A DNA stretch of 54,944 nt from a virus. Below, in pieces: positions 42,445-49,521 of the stretch (its first letter is position 1; the number at the start of each line of letters is the position of its first letter). The stretch is from positions 1 to 54,944 of the IMG/VR virus record IMGVR_UViG_3300015371_000046, one strand, 5' to 3'. Under the pieces are notes generated by a model. It was given only the letters and a program-made list of their open reading frames with translations, ran no database searches and had not been told where the DNA came from. Both the position numbers and the translations under genes were made by a program.

Positions 42445-44609
42445 CTCTTAACCTTACCTCGCTTGAGGGGTACGAGTCGAGCTTTCTTTAACTGGGTCAT
42501 CACATACTGGCGGCGTGAAGGTGAACCTTCGATGTATTTCTCAAGCCATCGGACATGATCGCCGGGGGTTTCATCGTCCCCGTTAGGAAAGGGAGGAGCC
42601 GCAGCCTTAACCTCTACGGCCCCCGAAGAAGTTTGAGCGGGGTTACCCATGGTTGCTTGGGGCGGTACCTGCTCACCAGAGGCTACACAGGGCATGACTT
42701 TATCAGCCTGCCTTACTTGAGTTTCCCCGCTCAAAATCATTTGTATCTCAGCCTTAACCTCATCATTTATACCTCCGTAAGACCAAAACTGTCGTGCAAA
42801 TGGGGGTGGCATTTCACCCTCCATGGTGTTTACCCAATGAAACTTGTCATGCTCAAAGAACCATGCGTATGCTCCCAGAGCATTGAACTCACTGAACTCA
42901 CGGTAAGTCTGTGCTTTTACGTAGTCGCCGAGGGTAACCTTATGCTTATCAAAACAAAATTGTCTTAATTTTGGGTAGAGCCATGTAGGAATCATCATGG
43001 GCAGACGCCGCATAAATTCGAAGGGGGGGTCTTCGCCCAGAAATTTTTGGGTAATAACTTTCCATGGCGTTTGGGTATGCTCGTAGGGGGTGTAGTACCA
43101 GATCAGTTTGCTGTTTGTTCCGAGGGGTTCTCCCATATCTCCTGCCGAGAAGAAATCCTGTGGCGTTACGGGGCGCGTGAAGAGGGTATCACTGTCGATG
43201 TGGAGGATGTAGTTTGCTTCGTAATTGGTGATGTTGTCGGCGTAGAGTTTATGGATTTGCTGGGATAAATAACCGTCTTCGCACTCATCATTCATCTGTT
43301 TCCACTCGTAGCCTTGGGTATCGGCAAAAGGAACGTCCTCGGGTGAAACGATCCAAATCTTCCTAAATCCAGAGGCATATTTGTTGATGGATTGGAGGCA
43401 AAATTTCAACCACTTGTAATCTTCGGGGTATGTACGGATGAAAATGTCGTAAACGGGTCCTGATTTCTTGAAGTATTTTCCAGCATCTATTGGGCCTTTG
43501 TGCTGTAGGGAATGGAGTTGGTCACAGGGCGGGAATGAAGCGGGGTGCAGAGGAGAAGGATTTTCGCCTTCGTTGGATGAACCGGGAACACCGGGAGGAT
43601 GAACAACAACCCCCTCTAAGCCGGTCGGCCCCGCCTGGGCCTGGCTCCTCTGCATTTCTAAAGATTGTGTTCCATCCGATGGCACTTCGGGCACAACCAC
43701 ATCACTTTTAGCCGCTCGTTGTAATTCGGATGGTGACCGTGAAGCGAAGTCTGAGTCCCGCAACGTTCGCAGTTCTCCGGTCTTTGTATTTTGCCAGACA
43801 GAAGCGCCGCCTCCACTGTTTTTCGTGCTAGTCTGCGCGGACCCCATTTTTGATTCTTGGGCCAATTTTTCGTGCGTTGTCTCCATGCCGCTCTGGTTTT
43901 GTTCTCGCATGTTCGGCATGGTCTCCAATACGGAGACCCCGGCCTGCGTCTGAATTGCTCGATAGGTTGTTCCCGCTGGCACTTGGTGCACGTTCTTTTC
44001 ATTTCTTAGGAGTTTAATGAGCGAGCCATCTTTTGAGGAATGAAAAATGACGGCTTCGGGTCTTATCTGTGTGGTTAATTCATGTCGATTAGTAAAAGTT
44101 TCGTGCCGCCAAGCGTGCTCAATGAGTTTAGTGAAGTGCGCCTGCGGAACAATCTGATGGGCACTCGCCATATCCCAGGCTACGCCCGCGGCTCTATTGG
44201 CTTCCCCTGCAAAGTTGTAGATTGGGTTGGGATAAACCCCGACTCCCGACATGTGGCGTGGAATATCGTTGACCTGCACGTCATCGCCCATGAAAGGTTT
44301 ACCGCACTTACCAAATTCATCGTCGATCGCGTCCAGCCAGTTAGGTTTTAGGGGGATAGCGTCAGGCTCCAGCCATAGGAAAGATTTAACGTTGGTGGCA
44401 TTATTGGACAGGTAAGAATTGACGGTACGGAACATATAATTGGCGCCCTCGGGCCAGCCGTCTATGTCGGCCTTGGCTTCGAGGTCACGAACATCGGTAA
44501 ACAGGGGGCGTGCGGCGTCCAGGATGGCCTGTACGGTGTTTTTTGGGCAGCGATGGTCATGGCACAGCAGGAGGGTATGGCGAGGCTTCAGGGAGCCTAA
44601 TTCAGCCAT
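42441..44609 (-). CDS. Two-domain glycosyltransferase with nested HNH gene in the linker
   Basis: A 722-codon frame. Residues 1-200 are a GT-A-like domain (FLWLEPDAIPLKPNWLDAI, AVIFHSSKDGSLIKLL). Residues about 203-318 coincide with an HNH gene in another frame and are polar low-complexity. Residues about 378-625 are a second transferase (VYDIFIRTYPEDYKWLKF, YILHIDSDTLFTRP, DUF6492-like). The coding pattern continues upstream of ATG 44609: in frame, from about 44691, it reads ARILVTLAYCLRDQDITLQL, like other N-termini of this type, but with no ATG, GTG or TTG. The true start has probably been lost to the HNH gene at 44666. Confidence 0.75.
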   Translation of the reverse strand: MAELGSLKPRHTLLLCHDHRCPKNTVQAILDAARPLFTDVRDLEAKADIDGWPEGANYMFRTVNSYLSNNATNVKSFLWLEPDAIPLKPNWLDAIDDEFGKCGKPFMGDDVQVNDIPRHMSGVGVYPNPIYNFAGEANRAAGVAWDMASAHQIVPQAHFTKLIEHAWRHETFTNRHELTTQIRPEAVIFHSSKDGSLIKLLRNEKNVHQVPAGTTYRAIQTQAGVSVLETMPNMREQNQSGMETTHEKLAQESKMGSAQTSTKNSGGGASVWQNTKTGELRTLRDSDFASRSPSELQRAAKSDVVVPEVPSDGTQSLEMQRSQAQAGPTGLEGVVVHPPGVPGSSNEGENPSPLHPASFPPCDQLHSLQHKGPIDAGKYFKKSGPVYDIFIRTYPEDYKWLKFCLQSINKYASGFRKIWIVSPEDVPFADTQGYEWKQMNDECEDGYLSQQIHKLYADNITNYEANYILHIDSDTLFTRPVTPQDFFSAGDMGEPLGTNSKLIWYYTPYEHTQTPWKVITQKFLGEDPPFEFMRRLPMMIPTWLYPKLRQFCFDKHKVTLGDYVKAQTYREFSEFNALGAYAWFFEHDKFHWVNTMEGEMPPPFARQFWSYGGINDEVKAEIQMILSGETQVRQADKVMPCVASGEQVPPQATMGNPAQTSSGAVEVKAAAPPFPNGDDETPGDHVRWLEKYIEGSPSRRQYVMTQLKKARLVPLKRGKVKR
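43658..44002 (-). CDS. HNH endonuclease nested in a glycosyltransferase gene
   Basis: A 114-residue protein. Zinc-binding starts (CTKCQREQPIEQF, CRTCENKTRAAWR) precede a core CERCGTQTSLHGHHPNYNER, VMWLCPKCHRMEH. The HNH-type His pair and cysteines are in place. It is read in the +1 frame relative to the transferase, whose frame has no stop across it. ATG 44002 lacks a strong ribosome site. A homing-type nuclease. Confidence 0.85.
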   Translation of the reverse strand: MKRTCTKCQREQPIEQFRRRPGSPYWRPCRTCENKTRAAWRQRTKNWPKNQKWGPRRLARKTVEAALLSGKIQRPENCERCGTQTSLHGHHPNYNERLKVMWLCPKCHRMEHNL

Positions 44610-44665
44610 CCAGTTGACGAGTTGGAGGGTGATGTCCTGATCTCTGAGGCAGTAGGCTAAAGTAA

Positions 44666-45163
44666 CTAAGATACGTGCCTCCAGTTCCGTTTATTAGCCG
44701 CACGGCTAACGATTGATTGATCTACTCTTAAATGTTTTGCCATTTCGGTTTGTGTCCATCTATACGGGTTTTGTCTTATCCATCGTACTTGTTCTTCGGT
44801 TAATTTTGCTCCAAATACGGCCTCGCCTTCTCTTCTTGCACCCCAACGTCCTTTCTTTATGCAATCCTGCATATTGTCTTTGAACGTTCCTAAAAACAGG
44901 TGCTCTGGATTTATGCAGGCTGGATTATCACACTTGTGAAGAACGCACATCCCTTCTGGAATATCCCCTCTGAATACCTGCCATGATAAACGATGAGCAT
45001 CGTGACTTTTTCCACCGCTTTTTCCATTCGAAATCGTTAATCTTCCGTACCCAGCTGGGGTTCTCGTTCCAATCCAGATCCAGCAACCGGTGTTTTGATC
45101 TTCTCGGTTACGAGCCAGCAATCTTTCTTTAAGATTTGCTCCTTTGGGTGCGTAGGATTTCAT
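44666..45163 (-). CDS. HNH endonuclease with C-terminal helix-turn-helix
   Basis: A 165-residue protein. Residues 1-110 form an HNH_3-type nuclease (CWIWIGTRTPAGYGRL, AHRLSWQVFRGDIPEG, VLHKCDNPACINPEHLFLG). Residues 115-165 form a DNA-binding helix-turn-helix (FGAKLTEEQVRWIRQNPY, MAKHLRVDQSIVSRA, then NWRHV), the usual homing-endonuclease specificity tail. Its 3' end overlaps the first codons of the glycosyltransferase. The short string CGTAT occurs just before its start and near its end. Confidence 0.9.
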   Translation of the reverse strand: MKSYAPKGANLKERLLARNREDQNTGCWIWIGTRTPAGYGRLTISNGKSGGKSHDAHRLSWQVFRGDIPEGMCVLHKCDNPACINPEHLFLGTFKDNMQDCIKKGRWGARREGEAVFGAKLTEEQVRWIRQNPYRWTQTEMAKHLRVDQSIVSRAANKRNWRHVS

Positions 45164-45204
45164 ACGAGCATAAATTTTAAGTTCTGGGGTGGAACGTTTT
45201 GGGG

Positions 45205-45408
45205 TTAGAGGATTTCTCCGTAGTTTTCGACACGTAAGGTGCGTCCGTAAACCGGACCAAATGGCCCTCCGGACTGTTGAGCCACGGCATCGGTATGCAC
45301 CTGATCCAGCCTGATGTTGACAGGATGGTTTACGGGCATCAGGGAGATGCCAACTGCCACCGCGGCAAATAAGAGTGCTAATGCTGTTTTAATGGTAATC
45401 ACCTCCAT
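45205..45408 (-). CDS. Small secreted or membrane-anchored protein
   Basis: Sixty-seven residues from ATG 45408. N-terminal hydrophobic helix IKTALALLFAAVAVGISLM, then a short polar tail with GPVYGRTLRVENYG. A GGAGGTGA sequence lies just after this ATG and could serve an even later start. It overlaps the preceding gene by 20 bases. Function unknown. Confidence 0.5.
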   Translation of the reverse strand: MEVITIKTALALLFAAVAVGISLMPVNHPVNIRLDQVHTDAVAQQSGGPFGPVYGRTLRVENYGEIL

Positions 45409-45679
45409 TCGTTTCGAAGTAAACTGGTTCGCCCATGTTTTTGAGTTGGGCTTTGATTTTGGTAATTCTGCTTTTGAGTTCACGGATATAATCGCGGTCT
45501 TGGAGTTCAAACACCTGTCCTTCGTGGGTTTGGAGTAGAGCGGTTAAAAACTGGTGGCGTTCCTTGTGGCGTAGGACTCGGGCATCATGTTCCACGCGGA
45601 AACGTTTGGGTTGACCTTTCATGGAGCGGCTTTTACGAGGTTTTTGTTCCCATGGTTCAAGTGTTGGTCGGCCTCTCAT
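45389..45679 (-). CDS. Basic hypothetical protein
   Basis: A 96-residue, very basic protein: KPRKSRSMKGQPKRFRVEH, then a helix ALLQTHEGQVFELQDRDY and ELKSRITKIKAQLKN. Probably binds nucleic acid, judged by charge only. The start overlaps the upstream stop (ATGA). Confidence 0.6.
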   Translation of the reverse strand: MRGRPTLEPWEQKPRKSRSMKGQPKRFRVEHDARVLRHKERHQFLTALLQTHEGQVFELQDRDYIRELKSRITKIKAQLKNMGEPVYFETNGGDYH

Positions 45680-45909
45680 TGTTCTCTGGCTTTTAGCATT
45701 TTGTCAGCAAGGTTGAATGCCGCTTTGGTGTAAGAATACCCTCCTTTTACCTCAGGCTTTTCGGCTTCGTCAGGCATAAATCCATTACAGAGCATCCCCT
45801 GTAAGGCTTTAGCTGCGAAATAATCACGAAGCGTCATGCCGCAAAGATAATAGTAGTCATCGTGTACGTTTCGATCCTGCGGCTGCGGAAATGCTAGTGG
45901 GTTATTCAT
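45676..45909 (-). CDS. Conserved small phage protein
   Basis: Seventy-seven residues. The segment GMTLRDYFAAKALQGML with a later AFNLADKMLKARE is a pattern seen repeatedly in small phage proteins of unknown function. Begins MNNP, as do two other small proteins on this arm. Overlaps both neighbours. Confidence 0.72.
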   Translation of the reverse strand: MNNPLAFPQPQDRNVHDDYYYLCGMTLRDYFAAKALQGMLCNGFMPDEAEKPEVKGGYSYTKAAFNLADKMLKAREQ

Positions 45910-46088
45910 TTGCCGGTTTCCAGTGGGTTATCTCTGGTACCCCAGGTTTTGTATTCACGGATTGATGTTGGAGCTTTGGCGGTGAAATATGGGTCCAACA
46001 TCGAAACGAAGTCCGGCGAAGTCGGGTCGTTGATGGGGATTAGGATTTCAGTGTCCAAAGGTTTTTCTGAAGGCATCGAGTTGTTCAT
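45906..46088 (-). CDS. Hypothetical small acidic protein
   Basis: Sixty residues, starting MNNSMPSEKPLDTEI, with SPDFVSMLDPYFTAK and REYKTWGTRDNP. It starts inside the end of the preceding gene and ends in an overlap with the next start. No family recognised. Confidence 0.5.
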   Translation of the reverse strand: MNNSMPSEKPLDTEILIPINDPTSPDFVSMLDPYFTAKAPTSIREYKTWGTRDNPLETGK

Positions 46089-46446
46089 GATTTTCTTTGA
46101 TTATGCGTTGCCACTCTTCATCGCTGGTTTGTTCCTCTTTTTGGTTTTGGATTGGCTTAATTTTATTTCTAGGTCTTTTGCGATCCATCCATGCCCGAGC
46201 GCGATCCAATTCCCCCGGATAGTTATTAAGAAATGTGCGCAAGTCGCGTCTGTGGATCCCAAAATCACCTCTGCTCCGCTGGTACGCATAGTACTTCTCG
46301 ATCAGTTCAAGGTCTTCATCACAATCTAACCACCCATCTTTTACAAGCCTTTTGTACGCTGTCACCTCGCGTGGACTCCAATGGGTTGTACCCCTTCTCC
46401 CAAAGAGTTTGCCAAGTCGTTGTGCGGTGTTTGTACTTGGGATCAT
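46048..46446 (-). CDS. Phage helical protein, possible DNA-binding
   Basis: A 132-residue protein from ATG 46446 (an upstream in-frame start at 46476 is less likely). NTAQRLGKLFGRRGTTHWS, then AYKRLVKDG, LELIEKYYAYQRSRGDFGIH, RRDLRTFLNNYPGELDRAR. This is a pattern I have seen in small phage proteins near early gene clusters, function not established. Charged C-terminus (EEQTSDEEWQRIIKEN). Confidence 0.68.
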   Translation of the reverse strand: MIPSTNTAQRLGKLFGRRGTTHWSPREVTAYKRLVKDGWLDCDEDLELIEKYYAYQRSRGDFGIHRRDLRTFLNNYPGELDRARAWMDRKRPRNKIKPIQNQKEEQTSDEEWQRIIKENHEQLDAFRKTFGH

Positions 46447-47061
46447 ACGAGACTCCATCCGGCAGGTTCTAACCAAGCAATGCTACTTTGGGCGTGTAAA
46501 ACCCAAGAATAGCCAGCCGCCCGTTTGTTCCATCGTTTCTCCATCCGTATAGGTCTCCGAAGTTTCATTTCACTTTCGGCGGGCGCAAAGTAGCCAAGCG
46601 TTGACCGCCTTATGAATGGAACATTCAAGTCAATCCCACTTTCCAGTGAGTCTGTGACTGGTGGAATTTGACGCTTCCCACTGGCTGATCGTGCAGTTAC
46701 GCCGCCCGAGTGATACGCGGGCAAGAAAATGGGGGACACAACAGCAGGGTGAGTACTGTCATGTCCCCCAAAAACGAAACGCCCGATGGCGGTGTACGCG
46801 CCAACGGACGCTCGCCGATCATACGGACCGGCCAATTCACGCTGACCCCTTTCGGAGCGCGGGTGAATCTCTCTAAAGTATCCTTCGCACGTACACTGCG
46901 CATTTTTCATAGCTTTTCAGACCTCCAAATCTCTGTCAACAAAATAATTTGCATCCATTGAACTTTTCTCATCCGTTTAGGTTCAAGACATCGACACATA
47001 ACTGCGCTACCATGGATAAATACTTGAGGGAGGGGCGTCCGTCGGCCTCTCCCTCTCGTTT
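46447..47061. other. Region without a confident gene; hairpins and competing ORFs
   Basis: About 600 bases between minus-strand genes. Open frames exist on both strands: minus 46443-46910 (155 codons), minus 46697-46903 (68 codons) and plus 46758-46961. None has a convincing motif. The DNA contains a long hairpin (46731-46769), a TTGAAC / GTTCAA inverted repeat (46959-46987) and a strong plus-oriented terminator (47026-47063). This combination suggests regulatory RNA or a control site more than a protein gene. Confidence 0.5.
46731..46769. terminator. Long hairpin with leftward T-rich tail
   Basis: GGGGGACA (46731-46738) pairs with TGTCCCCC (46762-46769). An inner ACAG / CTGT pair lies within. 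On the minus strand the stem is followed by ATTTTCTT, so it could end leftward transcripts. On the plus strand it is followed by AAAAAC. Confidence 0.5.
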
Positions 47062-47063
47062 TT
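47026..47063 (+). terminator. Rho-independent terminator, rightward
   Basis: GAGGGAGGGGC (47026-47036) pairs with GCCTCTCCCTC (47045-47055) with one G-U pair and an eight-base loop, then TCG and TTTTT. It is oriented for plus-strand transcription, although all recognised genes here are on the minus strand. Confidence 0.75.
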
Positions 47064-47349
47064 ACTTTATTTTCCATACAATGGCGTTCTTCCCGCTCTG
47101 GTTCAGCCTCCGAAACCCGGTATCCGTGATCTTCCCCAACCGTAACAGCTCGCTCAACCGCGGCCGGATGCTCAAGATGGAGCGGTTCAGAAAGTCCGCC
47201 ACCTCGTCGGCGGTCTGTGGATAGCTTCGGAGCGCCCGCAGACAGTCAGCCTGAAGGTTGCGAGCCTCTGGCGCCATCGCTACCGCTGCATCGTGAGAAG
47301 TTTCCTGCGCCTTGGATCCTGGGAACAGCGGATATTGGTATTCAGTCAT
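47062..47349 (-). CDS. Winged-helix DNA-binding protein
   Basis: A 95-residue protein: ETSHDAAVAMAPEARNLQAD, RALRSYPQTADEVADFL, SILSIRPRLSELLRLGKI, TDTGFRRLNQSGKNAIVW. The helix-turn-helix plus wing pattern is typical of small phage and prophage regulators of this type. Probably binds DNA to regulate phage genes. Next to a terminator and the uncertain region at 46.5-47 kb. Confidence 0.8.
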   Translation of the reverse strand: MTEYQYPLFPGSKAQETSHDAAVAMAPEARNLQADCLRALRSYPQTADEVADFLNRSILSIRPRLSELLRLGKITDTGFRRLNQSGKNAIVWKIK

Positions 47350-48065
47350 ACCTTCCCCTCCCTGTGCTTGGCGAGCACTCCGCGAGCATAAGTTGAGTCT
47401 TTTGCAAAGTATTCCAACGCCTCCACCAGCGGCTCCACAGCTTCCTTAACCTTGGCTTGAAACGCCAATTCACCGCCTTCCTCCCACGACTTAAAAGCGG
47501 ATTCGACAGCTTGCTTCACATAAGCGTCGAGGCAGGATGTGTCGGTAACGCCGTAACCGTGATACTCTGGAATCTTAGAGATGAGCAGTTGTGCCGCCGC
47601 CAGGTCGTGCTTGAGCTTGTCGTTTTCCGTCATCATTGCACCAACCGCTGCCATACCTGACACCGATAAGTCCTCGCCTTTGCGATTTGCTTCTTCCAAC
47701 TCCTGTTGCTTGGCGGCGAGTTGCTCGCGGAGTTGATGTTCTGTGTGCAGCCAATGTTTCATTTGGTATTCTGCATCCATGCGCTTCTCCCGCTCGGCTT
47801 TGAGGGCTGCGTTGTGGGCGTCAGAGAGTCCCTTGAAGTCCTCGGACTCAAAGTAAGCGAACACTTTGGCTTCCGTCCACTCCCCCGTGGCGGGTGCTGG
47901 CTGCTCGCTACCTATAATCTCTTTAGATTTCTCAAATACCGGACTGATACGTTGCTGTCCTGCCGTGGCGGGTGATGGCTGACGTTCTTTGCGGTGCGGG
48001 TCAATCTTGTTCAACACCTGAATGGCTAACTCTTCCGCGCTTTTGGGGTATGGTGTCTTTTTCAT
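47346..48065 (-). CDS. Coiled-coil hypothetical protein
   Basis: A 239-residue protein. Polar N-terminus, then a long heptad region (ALKAEREKRMDAEYQMKHWL, AAKQQELEEANRKGEDL, NDKLKHDLAAAQLL), then a helical end. The layout is like Ead/Ea22-type early proteins of lambdoid phages, but similarity is loose. Overlaps its neighbours by four bases. Confidence 0.68.
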   Translation of the reverse strand: MKKTPYPKSAEELAIQVLNKIDPHRKERQPSPATAGQQRISPVFEKSKEIIGSEQPAPATGEWTEAKVFAYFESEDFKGLSDAHNAALKAEREKRMDAEYQMKHWLHTEHQLREQLAAKQQELEEANRKGEDLSVSGMAAVGAMMTENDKLKHDLAAAQLLISKIPEYHGYGVTDTSCLDAYVKQAVESAFKSWEEGGELAFQAKVKEAVEPLVEALEYFAKDSTYARGVLAKHREGKV

Positions 48066-48367
48066 GGCTGAATCGATCGGTTGTTGATTACGCTTCTGAT
48101 CTCAATTTTCATCTGGTCACGGGGCAGTAGTTCCAAAAGTTGATGGCAAGGCGTGCAAGCCAAAGCTACTTCCGCCAGTTGTTCACCTTTCAAAAACCTA
48201 CGCTTATCAACGTGCGCAAATCCCAAAGCCCAATCCCGTGTGCATCCATTGAATCTAAACTCGCAAGTTGTAATCCCGGCACGTTCAAACTTTGGTTTAA
48301 GTTGCCGGCGTATCTGTTCCCATTCTTTGGTGCGTTTACCAGCGCGCTTGAGTGGAGTACGTTTCAT
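48062..48367 (-). CDS. Small HNH-type nuclease
   Basis: A 101-residue basic protein: CEFRFNGCTRDWALGFAHVD followed by KRRFLKG, LAEVALACTPCHQLLE. Paired cysteines and the AH..K plus CH positions give an HNH-like fold. Unlike the others it is not nested or visibly inserted, and could be a recombination-type nuclease of the NinG-like sort. Exact role unknown. Confidence 0.72.
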   Translation of the reverse strand: MKRTPLKRAGKRTKEWEQIRRQLKPKFERAGITTCEFRFNGCTRDWALGFAHVDKRRFLKGEQLAEVALACTPCHQLLELLPRDQMKIEIRSVINNRSIQP

Positions 48368-48750
48368 CGGTGGTTAAGGGCGTCTGCAATATCTTCCAAT
48401 GCCCATGTCTGACGCATCTGTTCCAACCGATTTATGTTAGCGTCACTTTGTTCTGCCATTCCGTGCATGTAATTGCGCTCGGCATCTATCAATGGCCCTT
48501 GTTGTTCAAGTGGTAGTTGTTTAATAGCCGCCATTCGCGCTCGGCTTTCAGCTACTATCTGATTACTTTGTTGCGTAATTGGCTCACTAGTGCTGGCGCA
48601 TCCACTTAACAGTAACGTCAAGATGCTAATGCCTACGCATGTGATTATGCCTAACAAATACAACATGGCTTTGCGTTTTTCATGTTGTAGTTCAAGGTAT
48701 GGTCGTTGTTTGTTCAATTCGTACATGTATCTACTAAGTGTTGGTATCAT
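48364..48750 (-). CDS. Lipoprotein or membrane-anchored protein
   Basis: A 128-codon frame. A later ATG (48666) gives LYLLGIITCVGISILTLLLS, then GCAST, which fits a lipobox (LSGC). The remainder is helical (PLEQQGPLIDAERNY, NINRLEQMRQTW). It could be an outer-membrane lipoprotein such as an outer spanin, although no coupled inner spanin is adjacent. With the long start the hydrophobic part would be internal. Confidence 0.55.
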   Translation of the reverse strand: MIPTLSRYMYELNKQRPYLELQHEKRKAMLYLLGIITCVGISILTLLLSGCASTSEPITQQSNQIVAESRARMAAIKQLPLEQQGPLIDAERNYMHGMAEQSDANINRLEQMRQTWALEDIADALNHR

Positions 48751-49007
48751 TTGGTGTCCTTTGGTGTTTGGTTTTCTAGTTCAACTATCATTTGTTGTTC
48801 AAGCGCGTTCATCCGTTTTTCCATGGCTGGAAGGTCCGGGTAGTCTTGCTCGATCTTTTCGTTCAGTAGCTTTCCAATAACTTCATCCAGTGTCACGATG
48901 CCGTGTTCTTCCGATGGTTTGTTCTTGGCAAGTTTCAATATCCAGAACAAGCGTCGTTTAAGTTTGCTGTCCAGATATATGTCAATGGTTTCTCTGCGGA
49001 TATTCAT
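48747..49007 (-). CDS. Hypothetical, small helical protein
   Basis: Eighty-six residues: MNIRRETIDIYLDSKLKRRL, a helix WILKLAKNKPSEEHG, then ALEQQMIVELEN. The start is in the style of ribbon-helix-helix proteins (strand, then two helices), so it may bind DNA. Assigned from pattern only. Overlaps both neighbours. Confidence 0.5.
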   Translation of the reverse strand: MNIRRETIDIYLDSKLKRRLFWILKLAKNKPSEEHGIVTLDEVIGKLLNEKIEQDYPDLPAMEKRMNALEQQMIVELENQTPKDTK

Positions 49008-49333
49008 GGTAAATTCTTAGTAAACTCGCTTGTGAATGTGACTTCGTAGTAACCGTTGGCGAGTTGTTTCACCACCGGCTTAAACTTGCAGATTAAATAG
49101 GTCATGTTTGGTTCAAATCCCTTTTGGTCCGGGTCCGTGGTGTTAATTCTCCCGATTGTTAACCAACGTCCCCACGGTGGAGCACAAACGAAGATTTGTT
49201 TTGCCTGGTTCTTCCAATCCTTATCGCTGACGGGACCGAAAGCGTTGAAGACTTCCACCGTCTGAGCGTGAGAGCAGAGCGCCCATGCCCAGATAACAAC
49301 GAGGCCGATTAAAGAAACGATTATGGTTTTCAT
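49004..49333 (-). CDS. Secreted protein with signal peptide
   Basis: A 109-residue protein from ATG 49333, overlapping the upstream stop. Signal peptide MKTIIVSLIGLVVIWAWALC, then SHAQ as a likely cleavage site. The mature part is a small beta-rich domain (FNAFGPVSDKDWKNQAKQIF, EPNMTYLICKFKPVVKQL, NGYYEVTFTSEF). An exported phage protein on the early arm is unusual. It could change the host envelope or block superinfection; inference. Confidence 0.6.
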   Translation of the reverse strand: MKTIIVSLIGLVVIWAWALCSHAQTVEVFNAFGPVSDKDWKNQAKQIFVCAPPWGRWLTIGRINTTDPDQKGFEPNMTYLICKFKPVVKQLANGYYEVTFTSEFTKNLP

Positions 49334-49521
49334 TCGTCCCTTAGTAGTTCGGCGCGACCAATCAGGTCGTCCATTATGTCTTTGCCACAGTCCAAACAAA
49401 TCCCGTGATCGTGTTCATCGTGTGGACATTCTTCTTCTTGTTCCCGGCGAGCTTTGGCAGCTTTCCACGCTGCGTATTCTTCGCGCATTTCCTCGGGCAT
49501 TAGTGGTTCTGGGTTGTTCAT
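49330..49521 (-). CDS. Small zinc-binding protein
   Basis: Sixty-three acidic residues: PEEMREEYAAWKAAKARREQ, then CPHDEHDHGICLDCGKD, a short zinc knuckle. MNNP start shared with other small proteins of this arm. Starts at the stop of the upstream gene (TAATG). Probably a regulator; function unknown. Confidence 0.6.
   Translation of the reverse strand: MNNPEPLMPEEMREEYAAWKAAKARREQEEECPHDEHDHGICLDCGKDIMDDLIGRAELLRDE

Noticed and set aside
46443-46910. Minus-strand 155-codon frame and its 68-codon rival
   Set aside because: Neither has a motif or a well-spaced ribosome site. Arg/Pro/Gly composition and internal hairpins suggest non-coding DNA. Kept as an uncertain region instead of a gene.
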